A DNA stretch of 64,000 bases, from positions 7,130,001 through 7,194,000 of the forward strand of contig NC_087107.1 of assembly GCF_963855985.1 (NCBI RefSeq). The letters are read 5' to 3'. Each line of letters starts with the position of its first letter. Position 1 is the stretch's first letter. The position numbers and the translations under genes are program-made. The notes beneath the pieces were generated by a model. It was given only the letters and a program-made list of their open reading frames with translations. It did not search any database and had not been told where the DNA came from. Source of the DNA: Ostrinia nubilalis (lineage: Eukaryota; Arthropoda; Insecta; Lepidoptera; Crambidae). This document shows, in pieces, positions 46,956-58,900 of this stretch.

Positions 46956-49900
46956 CTACGTGAGCACGTGCGGCGGCAGCTGCGGCCGGCCCTCCAGCTT
47001 GCTGTAGTCCAGGTGGAATTCCTTCGCCACCTGCCGAGAAACAATAGTGGTTCAATATAATGAAGAGTATCGTATTTGCGCTCACCAGTTGGCAACACTA
47101 TTGAGTAAGGTGCTGCTTGTTATTGGCAACGACAGTGGCGCCCTTTGGTGAGCGCTGAAGCGATAAGAGGACTGTCGTATTTGCAATTTAAGGGTAAGGC
47201 CCCATTGGTCCGTTGCGCTGCGGCAACGTATCGCATGAATTCAAATTCAAATTGTTTATTTGCCTACTAAGTGTACATTAAAGGTCTTATCATTAATACA
47301 TGAGTGCTTATTACTTAGTTACCTAGTTAAGGCATTGCAAAGGTTTGATGGGAGGGCTACATTATTTATTTTTATAAATAAGTAAGTAAGTATGAGTGTT
47401 ACATTAATATTAAATCAAATATTCTATTGAATATAATATATTATGTTATACAGGGTGTTAGGTAAATGGGTATATGAGCCGACACTAGCCCATGTTAACA
47501 TGGTCATATAAATGGTATGGTGAAGTCAGAAATTTGATATCATCATTTTATTTTTTTTTATTTTCATACAAAATTAATTTTATAAAATTCGATTTGTATG
47601 AAAAATAAAATAATTAAAATGAAGATATAAATTTTCTGACTTCACCATACCATTTATATGACCATGTTAACATGGGCTAGTGTCGGCTCATATACCCATT
47701 TACCTAACACCCTGTATATAATATATCGTCAGTTGCAGGTTCACTTGGGGTAACTGACAAAATACAGTTTTTCAGTAGAGCCGTTTAAAGTTTTTTTTCG
47801 TCTTGAATCGGACATAACTTTTTTCCTATTTAACCTTTTTTGGATCTGTTTTTACAGAAATGCTTAGAATTCTACGCGGTTTTAGATTAAGAGCGTTGTC
47901 ACATTTTTCATGCAGAAATCGAGAATTTGGCAGATTTCGAAATGATTTTAGTCATATAATTTATTGTTATAGCTTCTTTTGACTTATATCATCGTAATTA
48001 TCATACGTTTTTACGGAATGTCTATTGACAAAATATCGTTCAAATTGGATTTTTGCCTACGAAAACAGCGAATTTCGAAAGCCCGATTTCCAGGTAACTC
48101 GCGAAGGCACAACTTTGAACTAATATTACAACAAACTTATTTCTAAGTAAGAAGATAGAATGTATTCATTAGAATAAGCATACCCTGAAGAAGAAAGTGT
48201 ATTGAGAAAATTTTGATGTTTAATTCATTAAAATGCATTTTTATCATGTCTAAGATAGTCAAAATTCGAGAAAATTACTGCAAGAAAACAGGTCACATCT
48301 CATAATCTAAAAGTCATTTGGCAACATAAACTACTTTATACTTAAGAAGAAACATAGTACTATTATTGTGTGAAAAAGAAAAAATATCCATCTTCAATCT
48401 TCAAATGAAAAATTAATTTGAAAATACTATAAAATCGGGTGCATCAAATGGCATAAATCAGTCGTGCTTTGGCGCTCGTAGACGCCGGGTCTATGTCAGT
48501 TGACTGCCCACTGACGTATATGCGTCACGCGTGATTTTTTCGTAAATTGTAGTATGATTGAGTACTTTTGATCCGCAAGTATTTTTAATTTATTTGTTTA
48601 GGTAAATCGGACTTGTAATTTCTTTCTTTTCAAACTTTTTATTATTTTACTTACAGAATATGGGTAGAATAGATAAAAGATATTATTATGGTATCTGTTT
48701 GGTCAGGAAAAAATAAATGACTAATAAAAATTTTAACAGGGTGTCAAAACATTAGTCTATGCTATTGTGTTTCTACCAACATAAAATATACTCTTCCTTA
48801 CTAATAAAAGTTCAATAGCGTCTGTATGGTCACACAACGCTTCGTCATGTTTTTCCGAAAGTTCAATTACTGACGACTGAATGAAAGAAATTGGTGCGTA
48901 ACTATTCATCTGATATTAAACGTTTAGTAATAAAGGGGTAGGTCAGGTAAATGGCAAATCCACCAGCGGTCGCTCGATGACACTTAGACAAATAGTTTTA
49001 TAAAACGTCAACTAAGTTGGTTAGGTATTTGTATTGTAGATACTTATACAAATGAACGTATAAAATGAGTTTATTTTTAAAAGTATAGGTACAGGGTGGA
49101 AACGATAAGTGATTTCACTTGATTTTTAATTATACAAGATATCGAGAAACTGTTTACTGTTCCTGTAAGTGCTTCATGAGCTCTTTAAAACAATAACAAT
49201 AAATAGGTCAAAGAATAAACTGGATCTATGCGAAAATTCAATGTTTCCGAATTTCATACTAAATGTATGCTGCCAGCCATACCTACCATATTAGAAGTGT
49301 TAATTTTTTAAATTTAAATTTTTAATTGAGTAATATACAGGGTGTTAGGTAAATGGGTATATGAGCCGACACTAGCCCATGTTAACATGGTCATATAAAT
49401 GGTATGGTGAAGTCAGAAAATTGATATCTTCATTTTAATTATTTTATTTTTCATACAAATCGGATTTAATCAAATTTATTTTGTATGAAAATTAAAAAAA
49501 ATATGATATCAAATTTCTGACTTCACCATACCATTTATATGCCCATGTTAACATGGGCTAGTGTCGGCTCATATACCCATTTACCTAACACCCTGTATAA
49601 TAATCAAACAACTAACTCGTAAATTGCATTCTTATTAAAATTATTTACGGAAAACATGATTTTAGGTTTAACTTGCTACAATATCATCAAGAGATACTAA
49701 TTAATAAATACTAAATAAACAGATAAAGGGGACGGCATTAAGACACTTTGAATTCTCAGAAACCATTGATTTCGTGTTTGTTTGTAACTGTATTAAATGT
49801 ATGAAAGCTGGAAATATAGGTTTTTTGAATAGATTCAGTTCGTTCTTAAACATATTATTGATGCCGTTTGCTAGGTCTCATGAAGCACTTTTTCAGTAAG

Positions 49901-52900
49901 TAACCATTTGTTCGACATCTTGTATACCTACTATAAGAAATATTCGTCATCCTTATTTGTATTAAATTTAATTAAAATACACTAAGGCTGAGATGCACTA
50001 CCTAACTTTGACCCTAAACCCTAACTGACAATAACCGGTGTTTTATGTTAGACAGATTTTTGACATCCAAAATTTTGATGTCAATGTTAAAGTAAGACGG
50101 TGAAACACGGCCTAACAAATGTATCGTAGACAGTACTTTTTATTTTCTTCATAAATCTTTCTTTTCTTTATAAAGCTATCTACAAGCTTTTATTTTCTTT
50201 GACATCTGGAGTTGTAAAATCTTGCAACTTAAAATTTACTTACTTCCCGTTTTCCCATTGAGCTGAAATTTTGCATGTCTACACAGGCATGCAAAATTTC
50301 GTTTCATTTCGCACTAAATAATTTAATTTACGCGTGTTTTCATGCGATGGCCAAGTCAATATATTCATGTAAAACGTTAATGATTTCCTGGACTGGACTT
50401 GGTATTACATGGATCTCCCAACTTTTTACCGTAGAACAACTGAGTAGTGACACTTGGTTTTTTGACAAGTATTGTTTTTGATGGGTTTGTATTACAGAAC
50501 GCATGTGTACTTAAGGCTTGGTATTTCTGCTAAAGTAGGTATTTTGCGCTGTCAAAATCTGCGCGCGCAATACTTCGCCGAAGACAGCGCGCCAAAGAGC
50601 TCTCGCGGCTACACAGTATAGAAATACGCAGTTTAGAAATACGCAGTTGGTTAGGTTAGGTTGACTTCCTTCCGTTCAAGCGTCACACTCACAGCACTTT
50701 CTAATACAAATCATATCCAAGTGATACAAATTAAAACAACTTTCAAAATTTTTGGGAATACATTTTAGAATCGAATAAATATAGAATATAACTGCCAAAG
50801 TAAACACGGTTCAAAGAGGTGTGGCGTCACCCGACCTTCCGGAAGTTCCGCGCCGGCTAAAAGAATTTCAAGATTACGTCACCCGACCTATCGGTAGATC
50901 CTCGGGAGCTTGAGCGATTGGAAAAACATTTTATGATCAGTTACTCGTAGTAGCGATATTATTTAGAGCTTGGATAATAAATTATAGTTGTTGCAATTCA
51001 CAAAGCTTTGCATGTGGTTAATTACATTAATCAGTACACGCATCAATTTTGTTCAGTCTTTTTGTTTATTAATAAATAAAAATATCATACTAAAATTGCA
51101 TACATATTTGTTTGTATTGGTCTGGGTGTTTTCTTTCCATAATTTATGTATAACGTATGTACGGGGCTCTGTATCGAAAATCACTATGAGCAATAAGCAT
51201 CACACACGGTTACCTGGAGTGCGAAGATTCTTCCATCTTGCAGCGTAGACCTTTACCTACAGACCTTAGACAGTATTTTTGTGAAAATTCTTACGCATGG
51301 TGGAGGAAGGGACGCTCTAGACACTCAAGTCTACAAGGAGTCACATGAACTCCAGTTTTAAATCCGTTGACATCTGCTGCATCTGCCATCTTTTTGGCTA
51401 GAAGATTCTTCCATCTTGCAGCTTAGACCTTTAGCTACAGACCTTAGACAGTATTTTTGTGAAAATTCTTACGCATGGTGGAGGAAGGGACGCTCTAGAG
51501 ACTCAAGTCTACAAGGAGTCATATGAACTCCAGTTTTAAATCCGTTGACATCTGCTGCATCTGCCATCTTTTTGGCTAGAAGATTCTTCTATAGTTCCAA
51601 AATACTGAACTGTCCTATCCATGACATTGACAGTGGGGCGCCACGGTCAATACCGGATCGCTGGTTCCGATTTTTGCCATGTTGGAAACCATATAGTTGA
51701 ACGATGGTAGCGCCCCCCTGTCATTGAGTTTGGTGGGACAGTTCAGCGTGGGTCATCTATATCTTACAGCTTAGACCTTTAGCTACAGACCTTAGACAGT
51801 ATTTTTTATTATTTATTTGTGTCAGTGTGCTCTTCTAAAGAGTGTAAGACGATTGTATGTAGGTACTATTAAAATGTAATTTTAACTCATTGGTTTTGTC
51901 TCATATTTGAGGAATGTACTATGTATCATGAGTAGAGTCTTTGTTTAAAAGGATGCGAACGATTTAAATTTCAATAGGTAGACAAAATGGATAATTTTTA
52001 ATTATCAAAAATTTAAGCTTTCTCCAGTAACACTGATATTATTATACTGTGACTCATCAAAGTCATCATTGTCAAAAATATTGACAAATCGCGAACTGTC
52101 ACGGCCAAAAAACTGACACGCGTCCGTCCTCCGTAAGCGCCACCGCGCGACTGATTGAGATTGTCCAAGCCGTCATGGACGATTTTTTCCACATTTTTTA
52201 ACATAGTAACTAAATAAGACGCAATATAAAAATTTCATCCGTTAAAAGCCCTCAAGATATTTCTGAACTTTAGTTTAGTAAAAGATTTAGAATCTCAAAT
52301 CGCTTATTTTAAAAATAAAACCATAAATAGAAAACGAATAGAGGTAACTTTGGGAATTTATTCTATCGAGTCAACTTCATCAAATCGTGTTTCCATCCGT
52401 TAATAGCCCTAGAAAATATCCTCAACTATGCCCAATAAAAATCTTAGAATTTAATTTTACTGTTTAGTACCTCAAAAATGAAAAATGAAAACCTCATTTT
52501 CGCCATTTTCTCTGCTACCCGGCCTTAATGGGATAACTGTTTAAAAACACGATTAGATAAATTTTGCTCTATGGGTAAAGTTACCTCTGATTTTTTAGCA
52601 TTATACGACCGTGGTTTATAATAATAAATTCTATAAAATCACAATGATATCAGTATTTACCTCTTTGATTTCCTGACTTGTTTAGATTTACAAAAACTAA
52701 ATATTTATAATTAACTTTTAGATAATAATTTGAATGGCGCTTACGATGTTTAGTTACGAGCTCTGATGGACACAGATATTATAGATAACGTTTAAAAAAT
52801 GGCACGCTCGTTTTCATACATTTAATTCTATTTATTTAACCTATCCATATTTATATGCGGAAACGTCACAAAATCAGAATAAATTTTAATTTTTCCATCC

Positions 52901-55900
52901 CGCATCATAAAAACTAAAAAGTCAAAAGTAAAATTTAAATAGTAAATATTTTTCATAAACAAGCTTTTGATGCTGTAAAAAGAATAAAATAAAACATAAA
53001 TTCTTTCAAACCCATCAACTTATTACTTTACTCAATTTAAAGATTAAGAACTTGTCGCGGGATTTACTAGTGTAAAAAATATATTAATTACGTAACTTGA
53101 TTTTGCTAAAAGTCTGATCTGAGAAAAAATCAAATAGGTAAATTATACATTATTTATTTATTATTATGTATGATGTACTGTCTTAGGTACGATACAACTA
53201 CGGATTAAGATCGTTTAGTCGACGCAGCGTTGAAATTGTACAGATAAATGCAGTTTGCGCACTCACTACGCGACGTCAAGTAATAAAAACCTAAAATTCG
53301 AACGCCAACTTTTTGCTACAACGCTCTTAAATAAAAAGAATTATCTAATATGTCTTAGTTAAGGAAATAAATTGCAGTTACACCAATGTATTTTTGTACT
53401 TTTGACAGTTACACTAATTTTGCACCATAGTTTTGGAAAAAACATAGGTCAAATTGGTGTAAGTACTGCCCAAATTAAAATAATTTGATGTATTTGCTGG
53501 GTTTTGTTTACTTAGTTGCTGTATAATTTATGTAAAAGTATTAAAAAATAAGAGAATTCATGAAAAAAATAACATTTTGTCGTTTTCTTTATTTTTTTAA
53601 ATTTTTTATTAAAAGTAACTTTTATTTTATTCATTAAAAAATGTTAAATAAGCCAATAAAATCAAGAAAATATGTGTATTTAATTTTTTTAAGACAGAAA
53701 TATTGAAATAACTAAAGTATTACTGTGAAACTAAGTAATTCCTATATTTTTTTAAGCTTTGACTTACCAATACCGTATTTAGCTCTACGGGGCAACTTAA
53801 ACTGAAAACAAAATGGATTTAATTTTCCACCTCTATAAAGCAATGTTGAATTAAGGTCATGAGTACTACAACAGTAAAAGTAACAGAGTAACAACAGGTT
53901 AATGTTAGCAATGCGCAGTGACGCCTAGTTGGCTGAATAGTTGCTCAATTTCAATATTTTTTTTTTGTTGAGCTAACTTTAACTTCTTTAACTGATACTG
54001 CTGGTATAATAATAATGTAATATGCCTTAAAACTTTCTAAATTCCTATTTTATTTCATGTTATAAACCTTAGCAAATCAGTGTAATTGCAAAGTTTTGTA
54101 GCAAAATTTTTACATTATTACAGATACACCAATTCAACCTGGTAAAATTATTACAATGTCAGTTACACCAAAATTTTGAAGGAAATCTGAAAAGTTCACA
54201 CCTGAAAATGTCCGTGTAATTGTAATTTTTTTAAAGCTAGAATTTTTTTACGTATACCATTCGAAAGAGCAGAAAAAACTAAGAAAAACTGTATATTTAA
54301 CTCAAAAACCGTATTTTGTCAGTTACCCCAAGTGAACCTGCAACTGACGATATTTGCTAAATACTCAGAGCGCCATAATGAGGTATTTTAATAAAAAATT
54401 AAAAAGTATAAAAAGTTAGTTTGTTGTATTATTTATATGTTGTTTTATAGGGTTTGTTATTTAAATATTCGTCTAGTTTGTAGAAGCAGTTATTTATTAA
54501 GAATTGTTTTAGCTTGTTGTTAAAAATTATTATTTATATTATTATTATTAATATTTAAAAATATGGCATGAGTCATTAAAAATATATCGCTGCGACGCAG
54601 TGCAACGGACAAATGGGGCCAAACCAATACGTGAAAGACTCCCCATTTTCAACGCTGATTAATTCTTACAGCACCACAGTCGGGCTTTAGTAATATGCGC
54701 GTAGCGTAGACACATGATAAAAATTAAAGCTGCAAATCATTAGAGCGCGACAGCAATATAATTACACGCGAGCGATAAGGATGGGTCGCTTTGGGTCATT
54801 GTACGAAATTCTATCTGCTCGGCGACCGGACTTTACCTACAACAATCTAGCGGAAAGACAGGCGTCTTTTACCAAGTAATTTGTACCTATGCGCAGGCGC
54901 ATACTAGAACCTAAAGCTGTATGAGTACGTACCTTGCGCCAGTTGTGCGCATCGAAGAAGTAGTAGGTGCCGCGCTCGTACGTGGAGGTCTTCTCGACCA
55001 TGGGCATGCCGGGCGCTTGCGAGATCCACACCTTCTCCTCCATGTGATACCGCCACTCGCGGTTGTACCTGTGAAACGACATTACGTCACTATTAACAAA
55101 CAAAACAGTACTAAAATGAGGGCTATCGTTTTAGCGCTCACCAGTTGGCGCCACTGTAGAGTAAGGTCCTGTCACTTGCTAGTAGCGAAGACAGTGGTGC
55201 CAACTGGTGAGCGCTAAAGTGGTAGGAGGACTATCGCATTTGCACTCATCAAGATGGCGCCACTGTAGAGTAAGGTCCTGTCAATCGCCAGGGGTGCCAA
55301 CTGTTAGGTATAAAAACGATAGCGCTCATTAGATTAAGTCCGCGTTACTCCGAAAAACGTCATCCGAAGTTTCGAATGTTGCCATCTCTCTCACGCAAAG
55401 CGAGATGCTAGTACGAGGGAAGGTGACAGATAGACCCGAAACTACGTCAGCGTTTCGTAGTAGCCCTGTGCTGGTTCAGACGCGCGATAATCGCGCGGTT
55501 TTTGGGTGCTTCTCATTGGCAAGGCACTGAGGCAGTAACCGTGCTGTTACGTTTTAATGCAAATGTGCGAGAACTGCCCAGCAACCATGTGATTATCCCT
55601 GTCTGAACCAGGCCTTAAATTTCGGACCATAACGCCAGCTGCGGTTGCAGATTGGGACAAAAATTAATGAACAGTTGGTATGTTGTTCATTTAGTATCTA
55701 ATCAACAGAGTATCAGCTCTTTAGGCGGTTATCACACTGCGCCGCGCTCCGCCGCGGAGCGCGTGATTTTCATATAAAAAATCACGCGCGCGGACGCGTT
55801 GTCAGTGTGAAGTGCCGCGCGTGTTTTCTATACAAACTGAGGTACTTGCATACAATAATTAAATCTGTCGCCCCGCGCTCCGCGGCGGAGCGCGGCGCAG

Positions 55901-58900
55901 TGTGATAACCGCCTAAGTATCGAGCTAGGTGTGATAGTACCTATGTACTTTACACATAATTCACTGGTGATTTTTGTTAGATGGTCTCAACTTCGTAATA
56001 ATTGATGACCGCCAGATATTTACGTATAACTTGTATATTTATGACACTAACGTGTGGCCTAAGATAGACTGGGTTTTTATTTTCACTCTAGTTCCTACAT
56101 GCTTTCTTTTCTTTTCTTTGTCCTATACACGCTGTGTATTTTAGGTACAAGTTCGTAAACTTACAGCTCAGCTGCAGCTGCGATTTGTAACACGTCGCCA
56201 ACGAAGCAGTAGAACAAGTAAAACAATAGATCTTCCTTATATCGACTCAGTCGTAGCGGCGCCAGTTTTTCTCTGATGGAGCCATTTATCAGGTATTCGG
56301 GGGGTACGTGGTAGTCCATATCTTGTGGTCTGCAACGCAAAATAAACACAATTTAGCGTCTACTGTTTAGAAATTAATTATTTTAACATTTAATGGAAGA
56401 AATGTGATCAAATGGAAGTTGTTTTAGGGCGTGTTAATAACATGCAAGCGGTAGCAGTAGTTCTTAGTTAATTTCACAATGTTATTCTGACATTCATTTC
56501 GTCGACTGTGATTGGTGAAATATCAACCAGTCACAGCTTCTGAAATACAATCTGTCGTTATGAACACGCCCGTAGCGAGCTCAAAATAATGGAATAACAA
56601 AATAAATCGCAGAAACTAAATATAAAACATGCAATGGGCGATCGTAGTGATGATTCAGAACCGCCGCTTGTACCTACAACTACATGCACGATCCGTAGAA
56701 ACGGCTCAACAAAAACAGATTCAACCCAGAAAAACATTTGCGATTTTTTTCTGAACTGAACACTGTCCCGTGGCCGAATCATGATGACAACGCGTACGAC
56801 GGCGCTATCGCTTTCGCTCACCCAACTCGGATGAAGTTAGACGTTAAACCAAGCTTAGTATATCCTTTTAAAATCTTACCTACAAGGCGTATCCGCCCAG
56901 GGTCCAGCGAAGGTGAGATAAAGATTGTCAGGTGAGTTTAGATTCAATCCGAGCGCCGTGAGATCTTGACCTAGTGCCAGTGACACTAGACTGGGGTCAG
57001 ACTCCGCTGCGCGAATAAACGTCAATAGTCCCACAATACCAAACTGATTCGGTATCATTGTCTCTGGTATATTCGTTACTTTGCCTAAAAAAACACATTC
57101 CTCTATCACAATAGCACGAATCATACACAATTTTAAATTTGATTTGAATGGTGAATACATTAAAGCTGCTTTTGCTATGAACGCTGTAGCCCTAATTGTT
57201 TGTTCGCTACAAATCAGGGCAACACAAGCCACTTTAACATATCTGCACCCGAGGCAATAATACACACCATAGAATTCCGTATGTGCTCCTTGACTGACAA
57301 CTTTGGGAAGAAAAAACGAATGTCAGACAGGTTATTTCGACATCAATTCTAGGCTACTACATCAATACTTGAAATTTGAACCAATAAATATTGCATGCAT
57401 AAATAAAAGCAGCTTTTTGCATGACATTATACTTATTGAATGAAATAGCGGGTAATGAGACAACATTGAAAGGTTTACGTTACTAATATTATTGCCTACA
57501 AATTATTTATTTCTTGTAAAAGTACCCCATATGGATCATCGAGGTAGTTTACACAAAATAAGTAATTAGTCCGATACATACCAAAACACGTCGACAATCA
57601 CGCTCAAGTTATCATGTATTATGATATTAGGCATTTGTTACAATTAAGTGCGTGATTGTTAAAAATATGAATTATTTTAATCAAAATTAGTCTATAGCTG
57701 CCTTCTTGCAAGAACTATTTTAGCATGGGCTATATTGCCTATTGACATGAATGTAAAAACTTTCTTGTTTCATTACAATAAAGTCACGTCACGAAACGTA
57801 AAAAAGGACAGGTAATCCGTTACGCACAAGTAGACACCATTTCACCTGACTGCATTTTTACGTTAACTCATTTTTTGTTCGATCGTAAAGAGAACATCCC
57901 TAGATTATGAATTTAGTCACAAAGGGTCAATAGATTATGAAACTATGAATCTCATGAAAGTCCGCTATAACAATCACACTATTCTCGATGGCGGCTTGTA
58001 TTAGAAATTCGCGTGTAATATGCTAGAGATGCTAAAAAATGTGTAAGTAAGTACATGAACTTTATTTTATGCAGAGCAAGGTATTTGACTGCAATTGCAC
58101 CTGATGTTATGTGAGATGCAGTCTAGGATGTGGTACACACCTGTTCGGTAAATGTTTATTCACTCTCGCCTTGAAGAGGCCCAGAATCCCGGATTATAGG
58201 GGTTTGACATTTCTCAAAACTGGTTAGTGATTTATTATAAACTAGCGGCCGCCCGCGACTTCGTACGCGTGGACCTCGTTTTTTTACCCCCCTTAGTTCG
58301 TAAAATCTATTGTTAGAGATATCATGTCGATAGATGGCGTTTCACGGCTTCCCCCGCATGAATATTTAGATATTTTGTAGCATTTATTGAAATTTATTTG
58401 TCACATATCGTCGCAAATTATAGCCTATATGTTAATCTAGGTTATGAAAAATAATACTGTAAAGTTTCAACAAAATCCGTTCAGTAGTTTTTGCGTGAAA
58501 GAGTAACAAACATCCAGAAATCCACACAAACTTTCGCATTCATAACATTAGTAGGAAGGAGCGATTTAGTAGTGTTCGTATTAATTTAAAGCCTGGTCCG
58601 TGAGCACGTAGAATCCCGTCTAATGACCCCAAGCTGCCCATCCTTGTCGCTCGCGCGTAAATTGCTGTCGCGACTGTGCGACGCGCGCCCGCAGTGAGTG
58701 TGCGAGCGCGACAGCAACATAATTACGTGCGAGCGACAAGGATGGGCAGCTTGGGGTCATTGGGATTCTACGTGCTCACGGACCAGGCTTTACATGATTT
58801 ATCTTATTTATTTTATTTGTTTTTTTATTTTATTTTATTCGGAAAACCAACAGCAATACAATACAAATAATGGGACCTTAAATTATGTATCTGCTTAGCC

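Larger units (their letters stand above)
50507..52527. mobile_element. 2-kb TTAA insertion inside copy B
   Basis: Where copy A reads GTGTACCTAATATGATAACTG, copy B reads GTGTAC, then TTAAGGCTTGGTATTTCTG … CCCGGCCTTAA, then TGGGATAACTG. It is bounded by TTAA on both sides, with short inverse ends (TTAAGGC). The interior holds short frames only, a 178-bp tandem repeat and a MITE. Confidence 0.75.
47887..53331. mobile_element. TTAA-flanked element, copy B of the 3.2-kb repeat (with two insertions)
   Basis: It is bounded by TTAA on both sides. The ends TTAAGAGCGTTGT (47,887) and ACAACGCTCTTAA (53,319-53,331) are inverse copies over 13 bases, including the TTAA target. The TTAA target fits piggyBac or Kolobok-type elements. 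From 47,919 on it matches copy A (12,979-16,144). Two insertions explain the extra length: a TA MITE (49,338-49,595) and a 2-kb TTAA insertion (50,507-52,527). No transposase is encoded. Confidence 0.82.
47725..54352. mobile_element. Outer TIR element that contains repeat copy B
   Basis: CGTCAGTTGCAGGTTCACTT … at 47,727 is mirrored by AAGTGAACCTGCAACTGACG at 54,330-54,349. The TIR is about 45 bp. Without the TTAA insertion (47,887-53,331) the element is about 1.2 kb, with no ORF of note. Confidence 0.8.

Noticed and set aside
58676..58898. Frames of 64-66 codons over the MITE at 58,587-58,792
   Set aside because: The same peptide start appears antisense at 63,992 because the MITE is repeated. 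It is non-coding.
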